The notes beneath the pieces are model-generated. The model searched no databases and was not told where the DNA came from. It worked only from the letters and a program-made list of their open reading frames with translations. From contig JAFCIZ010000002.1 of NCBI GenBank assembly GCA_017871115.1, forward strand, positions 1,385,501-1,449,500: a DNA stretch of 64,000 nucleotides, written 5' to 3'. This document shows, piece by piece, positions 50,191 to 60,789 of the stretch. The translations under genes and the position numbers were made by a program. Within the stretch, counting starts at the first letter, position 1. Each line of letters starts with the position of its first letter. The DNA is from Cunninghamella blakesleeana (Eukaryota; Mucoromycota; Mucoromycetes; Mucorales; Cunninghamellaceae).

Positions 50191-51867
50191 CAGTGACGAG
50201 CGAAATTGTTCACGATTTTTTTTTTTTTTACATTTTTTCATTTATCTTGAAAAGTACATATTTAACTGTAGACGTATGTTATATCATTCGAAAGCCCTAT
50301 TAAAATACTAAATTTAAATAAACAATTTTCCATATAATATATATTAACATAACTGATAAAGAAGCACTTGAAAAAAAAAAGTCTCAAAAATGCATATTTT
50401 TTTTTATTAAAAAAATTAAATATATTATTATTTGCTAATTAAATTCAACAAAATCACCATTTAGTTGCCCCTCCTTTTTGTTTTATCACAGCCTCTATAC
50501 GTCTAGGCATACTTTCAATATGTTTTATGCACATTTCCGGTGTTATTTTTTTGTACCATATGTGGGCCGCGCGCTCCCATAGTTCTTGTTTGTTTTTAGG
50601 CGGTATGTTGTATGCTGCAAGTTGACACTTAAGATAAAACCACATATTTTCGATTGGATTTAAATCTGGAGAGTATGGTGGCCAATCTAGAACGTTTATA
50701 TGATGTTTTTTTATCCATTTAGTGGTAAAAGCTGACTTATGTTTAGGATCATTGTCTTGTTGCAGAAGAACCTCATTCAGTTTCATGCCATAATCTTTTA
50801 AGGTGCCTTTGAAATCGTCCCCTAAAATCTCACAGTACAATTTAGAGTCCATTCCACCTTCTATTTTTGCAATATAACCTGGTCCGTGTTGCGTAAAACA
50901 ACTCCACAACATTAAACTTCCACCACCACCCTTATACTTGAAATTGAAATTATGGTCTCGTAAAGGTCTTCCTTTTTTAACCCACGTCCATAATTTCCCA
51001 TCGGATCCAAAACGATTTATTTTTGTTTCGTCACTAAAGACGACCTTTTTCCAATCTTCAACTGTCCAGTGTCTATGTGCTTTTGCCCAATTTAAACGCT
51101 TTTTCTTTCGTATAGTAGTAAGTGGCAATGCCGACTTTTTAATCTCCGAAGCAAAATCATTATTACCAAGGAATCTTCGTATAGAATATGCTGAAATATT
51201 ATAGCCACTAAAACGTAAAGCCCTTGAAGCACCTATAGCTGTAGAAAACTTGCCAGTATAGAAGTTACGAGCAATCAACCTGCCTAAATTACATGAGATT
51301 TCTGAATGTCGACCAGCATTATTTTTACAATTAACGTAATTGCGTTTTGCAATTTTACTAATGAGACCGAGTGAAATATTCAGTGAACTTGCAATACTTC
51401 TATATGTTTCTTTATTATTAAGTTTTTCCAAAACTGCCATTTTTTTGTTGTGAGATGTCTTCACCATTGTTAATGGAATTAGGTTAATGAGTAGTAAGAT
51501 GGTAAAGATTCAAAAAAAATAAAAAAATAAAAAAAACTGTAATTATAGTGACTTAAGGTCTCGGAAAATTTAAAAAATAAAAAAAAACCCCATTTTATAA
51601 TGTCACATAAAAAATTATATTTAAAAGAATTTTATATCTATCATAAAAACAGAAAAAAAAAAAACAGGTTTTTCATACTTTTTTTGAAACCCCGTTCATT
51701 TAAGGCTTCATACTTTCTCCAGCGCCAATTAGTATATAAAGCATGAAAGCTCATAACCACAGCTCTCATTTGATATAAAAGTTACCATTTTGTATTTATA
51801 TTTAATTTCGAGAAAAATAAAAAAATATAAAAAAAAAAAAAATCGTGAACAATTTCGCTCGTCACTG
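50191..51867 (-). mobile_element. Tc1/mariner element G2 (family G), 1677 bp
   Basis: Family G ends; TA at 50189-50190 and 51868-51869. Nearly identical to G1. Confidence 0.95.
50454..51467 (-). CDS. Tc1-type transposase, family G (G2), 337 aa, intact
   Basis: Protein identical to G1, catalytic triad FSDETKINRFGSDG, LQQDNDPKH, NPIENMW. Element ends complete; potentially autonomous. Confidence 0.94.
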   Translation of the reverse strand: MVKTSHNKKMAVLEKLNNKETYRSIASSLNISLGLISKIAKRNYVNCKNNAGRHSEISCNLGRLIARNFYTGKFSTAIGASRALRFSGYNISAYSIRRFLGNNDFASEIKKSALPLTTIRKKKRLNWAKAHRHWTVEDWKKVVFSDETKINRFGSDGKLWTWVKKGRPLRDHNFNFKYKGGGGSLMLWSCFTQHGPGYIAKIEGGMDSKLYCEILGDDFKGTLKDYGMKLNEVLLQQDNDPKHKSAFTTKWIKKHHINVLDWPPYSPDLNPIENMWFYLKCQLAAYNIPPKNKQELWERAAHIWYKKITPEMCIKHIESMPRRIEAVIKQKGGATKW

Positions 51868-51889
51868 TATTTGTTTACCTATTAACTAT

Positions 51890-52622
51890 TGTTATGTGGG
51901 TTTTTGGTTAAGATTTATTTTTGAAATGAGGAATGAGTATTATAAGTTATATTTGGAGTATATAATAAGTTTCCAGTGAGCACCAGTTCCTGTTTTATAA
52001 GTAGAACGACTTAATATAAAGGTATAGAAAATTAAAAAAAATAAAATAAAATAAAAAAAATAAAAGAAAATAAAATAAAGATTATAAGTAAAATATAAGC
52101 AGGATTAAAGCAAAAGTTTAATGACCGCCGAGTAAAATAAGTAGTAAAGAGTTTAAATGATTTAGATCAGTAGTATAGAATATTTAAGTGAATAAATATT
52201 ATAAAATAAGATAGTATATAATAATATAAAATATTATAAAGTAAAAATAAAATAAAAATAAAATAATTTGTTAAATAAAAAATAGATAAGTTCAATAATT
52301 GAATATGTTATAGTAAGTTAAAATAAAAAAATTTAAAATTATAAAGTTTGTTTTATAAAGTGGACAAGTTCAATAATTATTTAGTAGATAATAATTTATT
52401 ATAAAAATTTGACAATTTAAGAGAAAGAAAGAGAAAAAAATTGGTTCTATTTATATTAAAAAAAAATTTAAAAAATTATTCAAAGTATATTGAGAGTAGG
52501 GAAAAGAGATGAAAGTGACTATCGTATGGAGTGGCCACTCCAAGAGCGGCTACTCCAGGAGTAGCTACTCCAAAAAGCAGTACTAGTTTTAAGGAGCGCC
52601 ATTGGTATCACCATTGTCGACA
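51890..52622 (-). repeat. Solo LTR of the gypsy-1 family (LTR-1), 733 bp
   Basis: Reverse complement of 8263-8994, from TGTTATGTGGG to TGTCGACA, flanked by CTAT on both sides (51886-51889 and 52623-52626). The core promoter block is near 51974-52015 and the three 15-bp GGAGTAGCTACTCC-type units near 52530-52574. Left by recombination between the two LTRs of a full element. Confidence 0.92.
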
Positions 52623-52724
52623 CTATATTCTATTATTTATTTTTTAAATTTTATTAATACTTTTTTCATTGTTATTTTAATATTTTTTATTATTTTATAT
52701 TTAACGTTGTCATTTACATTTGCT

Positions 52725-53060
52725 ACCTTTCATCATTTAACATTTCAACATTTCAACATTTAACATTTCAACATTTAACATTTCAACATTTTTACATTCC
52801 AACATTCCAACATTCCAACATTCCAACATTTAACATTTAATATTTAACATTTAACATTTAACATTTAACATTTTACATTTTACATTTAAAATTTAACATT
52901 AATTTGATATTTAATATTTCAACATGCAACATTTTACATTTCAACGTTCATTTGACAATTTACATTTTACATTTTACATTTTACATTTCAACAATTAACA
53001 TTTTACATTTTACATTTCAACAATTTATACATTTCACCATTTAACATTTTACATTTCAAA
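52725..53060. repeat. Minisatellite of AACATTT-type units
   Basis: About 330 bp of irregular 7-10 bp units (CATTTAACATTTCAACATTT and variants) just upstream of the Merlin transposase; no coding potential. Confidence 0.9.
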
Positions 53061-53086
53061 TGTATTAAATGAATGTTTAGATTTTT

Positions 53087-54435
53087 ATGTCTCTCCCAAC
53101 ACAAGAGTCGTTGAGCTATCTCTTTATTGACAAAAAGGTTTGTTTTAAGTAAGTTAATATATAAGTTTGTAGATATTGAATGAATAATAATACTTTTTTT
53201 TTTTTTTTTTTAAAGATGGCTATTAGAAAATGGTTTTTTCAATCAAAACCCTCCTTTAACTTGTGACAGTGGTTCTGAAATGCGCCTTCATTTTTTTAAT
53301 GATAAAGGTCCTATGTGGCAATGTAAAGAGCGTCTTGAAAAATGTGATTGCAATAATCGTAAGAGCCGACAAAGGAAATCTATTAAGTCTGGTTCATTAT
53401 TTTTTGGTCACCATTTTCCTATCAATAAGATTATGATGTTTATTTATATGTTTCTTCACCGTTTTCCATTGACTGGTTATGAAACGTGGTTTGGTATGTC
53501 AAGAAAAACTGTTGGTAAACTTATTAAGGATATCTACAAAGTGTTGGAAACTGATATGGAGATTAATAGTATTCAAATTGGTAATTAAAAAAAGGGAAAA
53601 TTAGTGTATTGTAATTTTATATTAAAATATTTTTACTTTATTATTTCATTTTTTAATAATAGGAGGTCCTGGTATTATCGTTGAATTAGATGAAAGCAAG
53701 TTTGGTAAGAGAAAGTATCATCGCGGGCATCGTGTTGAAGGTGTTTGGGTCTTTGGAGGTGTTGAAAGAACAGAAGAAAGAAAATGTTTTTTAATTACGG
53801 TGGAAAATAGAACTACTGAAACTTTAGGTGAATTGATTCGTCAACATGTACTTCCTGGTTCCATTATTTATACAGATTGTTGGGCATCTTATAGTCAAAT
53901 TAGACAACTTCCAGGTTTTAATTATGTACATTATACTATTAATCATTCCTTGTATTTTGTTCATCCAGATGATCGTGGTCGTCATACTAATAGTATTGAA
54001 GGTAAAAAAAAAAAAAAAAAAAAAGAGGCAAAAGAGTATAGATGAAAGCTATAATTAGTTTAACTTTATTTTATAGGTACCTGGAATGGTATTAAAATAA
54101 ATTTGCGTCCTAGAACACGCACTAGACTCTTGTTACCTTGCCGTCTTGTTGAATTTATGTGGCGTAGAAAAAATAAAGATAATCTTTGGGAAGGTATGCT
54201 GAATGCTATTAAGGATACAAATTTTTATTGGCTAAACGAAGAAGATGAAGAAGAGGAAGAGGATGCAGAATATTTTAATACAGAAGAGATAGAATACGAG
54301 GTACCTTTTGCTTCAAATAGTGATACAATTCCTACCATTATTCCTAGCAGAAGAGCTTATAATGAGATAGAAAGTAGTAGTGATAGTGCAAGTGATAGTG
54401 AACATTCAGAATATATTCCAGATGAAGATAATTAA
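53087..54435 (+). CDS. Merlin transposase (ISXO2/IS1595-like), four exons, about 374 aa
   Basis: Exons 53087-53148, 53216-53580, 53663-54001 and 54077-54435, with GT-AG introns of 67, 82 and 75 nt (phases 2, 1, 1). Intron 1 has the strong donor GTAAGT and restores the frame to NPPLTCDSGSEM, a conserved Merlin N-terminal motif; the shorter ATG at 53280 is internal. Exon 2 holds the zinc-binding-like region (Cys in TCDSG, MWQCKERLEKCDC). Exons 3-4 hold the DDE core: D in IVELDESKFGKRKYHRG, D in IYTDCWASY, E in TNSIEGTWN. The acidic tail (EEDEEEEEDAEY) is unusual for bacterial relatives. Moves DNA by cut and paste. No lesion seen; the element is split by later insertions, all outside the gene. 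Confidence 0.9.
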
Positions 54436-54677
54436 CAACAATATAATTATTATTTAAACTTTAATAATAAAAAAAAATTATTTTTTTTTTTTCAATAAAA
54501 TAACAAAAAAAAAAAATAATAAAACAAATGAAATATAAGAAATAAACAAATTAAATAATAAATAAATAAACAAATAAGAATAAGTAGAAATAAAAGATAC
54601 ATAATAATAATAATATAATAAAATTAATATAATAATAATAATAATAATAATAAATATAAAATAAAATAAATAAATAA

Positions 54678-54723
<46 letters not shown>
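54436..54723. other. Merlin right arm, simple sequence
   Basis: AATAAA-type signals just after the stop, ATA repeats and a 37-A run (about 54681-54720) up to the terminal repeat. Confidence 0.7.
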
Positions 54724-54754
54724 ACTGTGGGTCCCTAAACTCCACCTGATCCCT

Positions 54755-55206
54755 AAAAAATAGTATAAATACTCGACATTTTTATTTTTATTTTTGAAAA
54801 ATCAGTTAATTTGAAATAAAGATTTATATATATTAAATTCTCTTAACTCATCTTTTTAGCTAAAGATTATATTTACTTTATATTAATATTGTTGATTACT
54901 ATCCAATATTATTTTATATTATATTATTATAATAATCGTTGATCTTTATCCGATATTATATTTATTTTATTTTAATTTTATTGTTTTGTCTATATAATTG
55001 TTGATCTTTATCCAATTATATAATTTATTTTATTTTATTTTATTATTTTATTTTTATTTTAAACTATCAATCTAAACTAAGTTGTATCTACTTATAAAAC
55101 AAGATACTGGTGCTCACTGACAACTAAACTAAACTATAAAACTATCTACTTTCCAAAACTATAAAAGGAAATTCTATTTTTCAAACAACCAAAAATTTAC
55201 ACAACA
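54755..55206 (+). repeat. LTR-2 copy (LTR-2d), left end truncated
   Basis: Reverse complement of the LTR-2 sequence from GTCGAGTATTTATA to its outer end TTACACAACA; promoter block near 55078-55122. The left end is lost at the Merlin boundary. Confidence 0.8.
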
Positions 55207-55252
55207 CCTTCTTTTTTTTTTAACAAAAATAACTTTTACCAAAAACACTTAC
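55207..55252 (+). repeat. LTR-3 tail fragment
   Basis: TTTAACAAAAATAACTTTTACCAAAAACAC matches the LTR-3 outer end; LTR-2d inserted into it. It ends about 53 bp from the 3' end of tRNA-Arg. Confidence 0.65.
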
Positions 55253-55304
55253 AACGTTTTCATTGGATATGTTTCATTTAAATTGATTTTTAAAAAAAAT
55301 AGAG

Positions 55305-55378
55305 TACCCACGACGGGGGTCGAACCCGCAATCCTCGGATTAGAAGTCCGAAGCGATATCCAATTTCGCCACGTGGGC
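55305..55378 (-). tRNA. tRNA-Arg (TCT)
   Basis: Acceptor GCCCACG pairs with CGTGGGT; D arm GCGA...TCGC; anticodon arm TCGGA-CTTCTAA-TCCGA with anticodon TCT; T arm GCGGGTTCGACCCCCGT. 74 nt, no intron. Confidence 0.95.
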
Positions 55379-55379
55379 A

Positions 55380-56616
55380 TACGCGTTTGTTGTTGTTTTA
55401 TTATTTTATTATAATTCTAGTAGAAGTTATTTTTATAATTATTCTATGAATATCCGTATTTCTTTAATAAACGCGTCACTCAGACAATACACTATTTGTT
55501 ATAACTATTCTTCTGATAAAATAACAAAAGTAATTAATATAAATCTTATATCAAAAAGAGTTGTTTTTTTTTATTTTATTAAAACAATCGTCGTATTTAT
55601 ATTTTTTAGAGGATCTAGTACTACTTTGATTATTATTAACATTTATAATACTATTCTATAAAAATCATAAAAGCGAAAAGGATTTAATAAAATTAAGGAA
55701 AGGTTTAAAAAAAAAGAATAAGTTATACAAAAGGAAAAGTGAAGAAAAAGGAAAAAGAAAAAATAAAAATAAAAATAAAAATAAATAAAAATGTATATTT
55801 TTTTTAAATCCCGATTGTAAGAGGATTTATTTTGATTTTCCAGTGTTGGGTTTAAATTTTCGTTTTTGTTTCCTTTCTTTTTCTTCAAAGCTATTTTCTT
55901 TTTCTTTGTTATTATTGATTTTATTATTGTTATTGCTATTATTGTTATTATTATTATTACTGTTATTATTACCGACATTGTAAGACGCGAAAAAAATCAT
56001 ATTTAGGTAAATAAGAAAAAGCTAAAAAATAGTTTATTGTTTTAATAATGTGTCGCCCAAGCGGATGAGTGAAAAATATGTTAAAATTAAAAATAGGTAA
56101 AATAAATAGTTTTTATGTATAAAAGAGAAAAACAAAATAATTAAGTGAAATTCCTTGGTTGGTTGTTTTTATTATAAATATAAGATGAAGATTGTAATAA
56201 TAATCTAATTCTGCTTTAGTATTTATATAAAATAATATTTCACTTTTCATATGATTAGTGATATTAATCAATATGATTTATAACCCCATTATGACGATCT
56301 TTCATATATTTTATTATTACTATATGATGATCCATGATAACTGTCATTGGTTCTTTTATATATTAATGTAGTAATATAGTTAGATTCAATATAGGGACTT
56401 TTAACATTCAGTTTATAAGGTTAAGTTTGACAGTTTAAAGATAATAATATATCTGAGTTAGATTTAACTCCTTATTTAGTATAGCTATCCATTTAAATAA
56501 AAGATTATATATTTTAATCTCAGTGCACTTGACGATCATTATCATTATTTTACTTTATACTATTTACTATTATATAATCATAGCATTATATTTGTTTACT
56601 ATAAGATAAAATAGCC
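55380..56616. other. AT-rich intergenic stretch, no supported gene
   Basis: Upstream of tRNA-Arg. Short frames on both strands (for example 55643-55978 minus) are Ile/Lys low complexity without recognisable domains. No repeat shared with the rest of the window. Confidence 0.6.
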
Positions 56617-57392
56617 TGATACGACAATGAGGCTGACGGTGCTTAAAAAAATATATATATATTTTTAACCTCTGAACCGACAACCTCTGAACCGACAACC
56701 TCTGAACCGACAACCTTTGAACCGACAACCTTTGAACCGACAACCTTTGAACCGACAACCTTTTGACCTCGTACAAAAATAATAATTTTTAAAATTTTGT
56801 TTTAATATAAATAGGAAAGAATATTTTTCTTTCTCTTTTGTTTTTTTTTTTTCGTTGTCAAATATCAAGTCAAATCTTGAAATAATATTTTATATAATAA
56901 ATATTTTATTTGTCCAAACCAATTTTATTTTTTTAAATTTTATTAACTTTACATATATTTCTTAAGTGAAATCTTTTTATTTTATTTTATTATAACAAAC
57001 ATACTTTATTTCTTAAGTGAAATCATTTTTATTTTATTTTTAAATTTTTATAACATATATAAATTATTTATTTTATTTTATTTCATCTGATATTACATAT
57101 TAATATATATTTTTTATTTTATTTTTTTATACTTTCTATTATTTTATTAGATTATTACTCTTTTTATACAATAATCTACCTCTGACTTTAAAATTCATTT
57201 GCATACACTTTTGAATTTTTCTCTTAAACACTTTATTATATTTTTATTTTTACTTTTGCTATAACTTAAGTCGTTCTACTTATAAAACAAGAACTGGTGC
57301 TCACTGGAAATTATATTATTATAATTAATTCAAATACAAATTCTCACTTTTTATTTTAACAAAAATAACTTTTACCAAAAACACACACAACA
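56617..57392 (+). repeat. LTR-3 copy (about 776 bp), downstream of tRNA-Tyr
   Basis: Matches the LTR-3 of 16100-16828 in the opposite orientation; right end ACACACACAACA, left end near TGATACGACA is diverged. Promoter block near 57263-57306. No clear target duplication. Confidence 0.75.
56667..56768 (+). repeat. 15-bp tandem repeat inside LTR-3
   Basis: AACCTCTGAACCGAC and AACCTTTGAACCGAC, six full units and a partial, where the other LTR-3 copy has 14-bp GATGTGCGGTTGTG units. Confidence 0.92.
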
Positions 57393-57550
57393 AATGATAT
57401 TGTAAAACTATTAATAAATTTCAAATAAAATTATTATTTTAATTGTTTTGAAGTACTTCATTATGTCTGTTTTTCATTATTTAAAATAATAAAAAGCTTA
57501 CGCGCACCACCTGGGTAATTATTTATCCATAGATGATGGGCAAAAAGAAA

Positions 57551-57634
57551 TCCCTTCAACCTGATTCGAACAAGTGACCTAAGGATGACAACTTTCATTA
57601 CAGTCCTCCGCTCTACCAACTGAGCTATAAAGGG
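57551..57634 (-). tRNA. tRNA-Tyr (GTA) with 11-nt intron, inverted copy
   Basis: Same sequence as 15833-15916. With the gene at 58044 it forms the arms of an inverted duplication that also includes about 65 bp of 3' flank. Confidence 0.95.
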
Positions 57635-57637
57635 ATT

Positions 57638-57790
57638 CATGTCAACTCTATCAGCTGGTACTATTTGATCCTAACATATTTTAATTAATTTTTTGTACAA
57701 AAATTAAATTAAAATATTTGCTTTTCGAGCATTTTTATTATCATTAAATTATGTTAGGATCAAATAGTACCAGCTGATAGAGTTGACATG
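57638..57790. repeat. Palindrome with 40-bp perfect arms between two tRNA-Tyr genes
   Basis: Arms 57638-57677 and 57751-57790 (CATGTCAACTCTATCAGC... and its complement) around a 73-bp AT-rich loop. The left arm ends three bases from the 5' end of tRNA-Tyr. Confidence 0.93.
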
Positions 57791-58040
57791 TTACGTGTGG
57801 TGCTTCGACTTGAATTGGCTAGGTTCAAGTACTTGTAAAAGTAAAGAAGTTCCCAAAAAAATATGTTCAACAATAAATTTATGTTTTCGTTTTCGAATAA
57901 GATGTGTTTTATTTAAAAATAAATTATTTAAGATATTTATACTAGATTATAAGATCTCCGTTTTAAAATAAACATAAGAAGATAAACAGGAATAAGACGC
58001 TGTGGCTATACAGACGACCACTCACCATATCACAGACATG
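57791..58040. other. About 250-bp insertion with GACATG repeat at both ends
   Basis: Separates the right palindrome arm from tRNA-Tyr; GACATG ends the arm (57785-57790) and recurs at 58035-58040 immediately before AAT and the tRNA. GGTTCAAGT near 57822 resembles a Pol III B box. Identity unknown. Confidence 0.5.
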
Positions 58041-58043
58041 AAT

Positions 58044-58127
58044 CCCTTTATAGCTCAGTTGGTAGAGCGGAGGACTGTAATGAAAGTTGTCATCCTTAGG
58101 TCACTTGTTCGAATCAGGTTGAAGGGA
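58044..58127 (+). tRNA. tRNA-Tyr (GTA) with 11-nt intron
   Basis: Identical to 15833-15916 and to the inverted copy at 57551-57634; intact internal promoter boxes. Confidence 0.95.
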
Positions 58128-58184
58128 TTTCTTTTTGCCCATCATCTATGGATAAATAATTACCCAGGTGGTGCGCGTAAGCTT

Positions 58185-58896
58185 TGTTGTGTAAATTTTT
58201 AGTTGTTTGAAGGGTAGAATTTCCTTTTATAGTTTTGTAAATTAGTTTAGTCGTCAGTGAGTACCAGTATCTTGTTTTACAAGTAGTGTTGTGTAAATTT
58301 TGGGTTGTTTGAAAAATAGAATTTCCTTTTATAGTTTTGGAAAGTAGTGTTGTGTAAATTTTTGGTTGTTTGAAAAGTAGAATTTCCTTTTATAGTTTTG
58401 GAAAGTAGATAGCTTTGTAGTTTAGTTTAGTTGTCAGTGAGCACCAGTATCTTGTTTTATAAGTAGATACAACTTAGTTTAGATTGATAGTTTAAAATAA
58501 AATAAATTATATAATTGGATAAAGATCAACAATTATATAGACAAAGTAATAAAATTAAAATAAAATAAGTATAATATCGGATAAAGATCAACGATTATTA
58601 TAATAAAATAATATAAAGTAATATTGGATAGTAATCAACAATATTAATATAAAATAAAAATAATCTTTAGCTAAAAAGATGAGTTAATAGACTTATTGGT
58701 TATAATATAAGTTCTTTTATTTAAAATTAACTTGTTATTAACTGATTTTTCAAAAATAAAATAAAAATTGTCGAGTATTTATATAAAAAGGATTTGAATT
58801 TTAAATACCGATCATTGATATATATATGCTAGTGCATATATATAAGAGAGTATATATATATATCTATACTGAGTTTAAATGGGATATATATACCTA
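58185..58896 (-). repeat. Three LTR-2 starts nested in each other
   Basis: TGTTGTGTAAA occurs at 58185, 58287 and 58348. The second and third each follow GTAG in the LTR-2 sequence (after ...AAGTAG and ...GGAAAGTAG), so each LTR entered the previous one. The third continues to E3. The first starts 57 bp after the 3' end of tRNA-Tyr. Confidence 0.82.
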
Positions 58897-60555
58897 CAGT
58901 AGGCAGCAAAATTGTTCACATGTTTTTGATTTTTATGAAAAATTGATTTTTTATAAAAATACTATTAATTGATGATAGCTGCTTCTTATATTGTTAGAAA
59001 GCCCTGTTTAATGTGTATCTCTCTCTATATGTTACACTTTTGTATCACTTGTAGTTTGGCAGTAATAGGAGTTTAAAAACTGTCGCATCACTTGAACAAT
59101 TTTGCTGCCGAGTTCTAAAAAATAAAAATTAGTCACAAGAGGCTTGTAAATGTTACTGAAAACCTTTTATTTTTAATTTTTTTTAAAAAAATAACTTTTC
59201 CCTTTTGTTTACTTTGTATATTTATTTATTTTTTACAAAATAATACTATAAAATTTTAGATTTTTGTCACCATGAAGCCAATTAGCAATGAAATGGATCG
59301 TATTGTAATTATGCACCTTGGTAAAGGTCTGTCTGTTCGCCAAGTAGCTAAATTAACAAAGGTTAGTATAGGAAGAGTTCAAAAAACACGTTCAACAATG
59401 TTAAATTTTGAAAAAATTAATAATCCTGGTCGGCCATCCTTACTTACTAGCCGTGAACATCAGTATAATGTGCGTTCTATCACTAAAAATGGAAACGATA
59501 ATGCTGTCCAGGTCATGAATTCATTAAAATCAGACTTGAGTATCAATGTTAGTGTTGATACTATCCGCCGCAGCTTAAAAAAATCAGGGTTAAAAGCGTT
59601 TGTTAAACCAAAAAAACCGCAGGTATCTGAAAAAAATCGTAAGTTACGATTAGAATGGGCACAGGATCATAAGGAGTGGACTATTGATGACTGGAAACGA
59701 ATTATTTGGTCAGATGAAACAAAAATAAATCGGTTTGGCTCAGATGGAAAACTGTATGCGTGGAAAAGACCACACGAAAGTCTTCAAAAACGTCATGTAA
59801 GAGAAACGGTAAAAGGTGGTGGTGGAAGTATTATGGTATGGAGCTGCATTACATGGGAAGGTGTCGGGTATATCGTCGATGTAACGTCTCATATGAATAA
59901 AGAAATATATCTTTCTACTTTACAAGATGATTTAATCAATACAGTTGACGATTACAATATGGATTTAAACAAAATTGAATTTATGCATGACAATGATCCA
60001 AAGCATACATCAAAAATAGTGACAGAATGGCTTGCTGAACAACCATTTAAGGTGATGAAATGGCCTCCTCAATCACCAGATTTGAATCCAATTGAAAATA
60101 TGTGGGCTATACTAGAAAGAAAACTATTTAAAAACTATGAATCTCCTCCAGCTGGCATGAACGACCTCTGGGAAAGGATCTCGGAAACTTGGTATAGTAT
60201 TACTAAAGAAGAGTGCATGAAATGTATCGAAACCATGCCTAAACGTTGCCAAGAAGTTATTAAAAACAAAGGGCTATGGACCAAATACTAGTTTATTATA
60301 TATTTTTTACATATTTTTATAAATAAAGCATTTTTTTTAATCGGCAGCAAAATTGTTCAAGTGATGCGACAGTTTTTAAACTCCTATTACTGCCAAACTA
60401 CAAGTGATACAAAAGTGTAACATATAGAGAGAGATACACATTAAACAGGGCTTTCTAACAATATAAGAAGCAGCTATCATCAATTAATAGTATTTTTATA
60501 AAAAATCAATTTTTCATAAAAATCAAAAACATGTGAACAATTTTGCTGCCTACTG
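58897..60555 (+). mobile_element. Tc1/mariner element E3 (family E), 1659 bp, complete
   Basis: Family E ends, TA at 58895-58896 and 60556-60557. Uninterrupted reference copy for E2. Confidence 0.96.
59272..60291 (+). CDS. Tc1-type transposase, family E (E3), 339 aa, intact
   Basis: Helix-turn-helix VSIGRVQKTRSTM, NNPGRPS hinge, catalytic WSDETKINRFG, FMHDNDPKH, NPIENMW (34-residue spacing). Protein identical to E2. Complete element, so potentially autonomous. Confidence 0.96.
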   Translation: MKPISNEMDRIVIMHLGKGLSVRQVAKLTKVSIGRVQKTRSTMLNFEKINNPGRPSLLTSREHQYNVRSITKNGNDNAVQVMNSLKSDLSINVSVDTIRRSLKKSGLKAFVKPKKPQVSEKNRKLRLEWAQDHKEWTIDDWKRIIWSDETKINRFGSDGKLYAWKRPHESLQKRHVRETVKGGGGSIMVWSCITWEGVGYIVDVTSHMNKEIYLSTLQDDLINTVDDYNMDLNKIEFMHDNDPKHTSKIVTEWLAEQPFKVMKWPPQSPDLNPIENMWAILERKLFKNYESPPAGMNDLWERISETWYSITKEECMKCIETMPKRCQEVIKNKGLWTKY

Positions 60556-60789
60556 TATATACAGTGGGTGAAAAAATTGTTCACGTGTTACTCACTTTTT
60601 CACTTTTTCGCTTATATCTCAACAACGGTTAGTAGTAGCACAAAGCCAAATACAGTATTTGAAAGCCACGTTAAACAGGTTTATTTTGATGTGTAACATA
60701 GGCGGAGTTTATTATTAATATAAGAAATGAGAGCGTTATAAAGAGGAAGGGGTTACGTGAACAATTTTTTCCTTCTCTAAAATCTATCA

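Larger units (their letters stand above)
49391..54745 (+). mobile_element. Merlin-type DNA transposon with G2 and a solo LTR nested inside
   Basis: A 22-bp perfect inverted repeat (49391-49412 and 54724-54745; both begin GTGGAGTTTAGGGACCCACA) brackets a four-exon ISXO2/IS1595-like transposase. The expected 8-9 bp target duplication of Merlin is not visible, so one or both flanks may have been rearranged: the left flank is a truncated F2, the right flank a truncated LTR-2. Confidence 0.85.

Noticed and set aside
53280..53588. 102-aa Merlin frame as a complete gene
   Set aside because: Upstream codons NPPLTCDSGSE and downstream DDE core belong to it once introns are removed; the ATG at 53280 is internal and the stop is in intron 2.
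55643..55978. 111-aa minus-strand frame
   Set aside because: Ile-, Lys- and Asn-rich low complexity from TTA/TTC repeats, no motif.
56667..56768. CRISPR-like array
   Set aside because: Units are contiguous without spacers, 15 bp long, inside an LTR in a eukaryotic sequence: a minisatellite.
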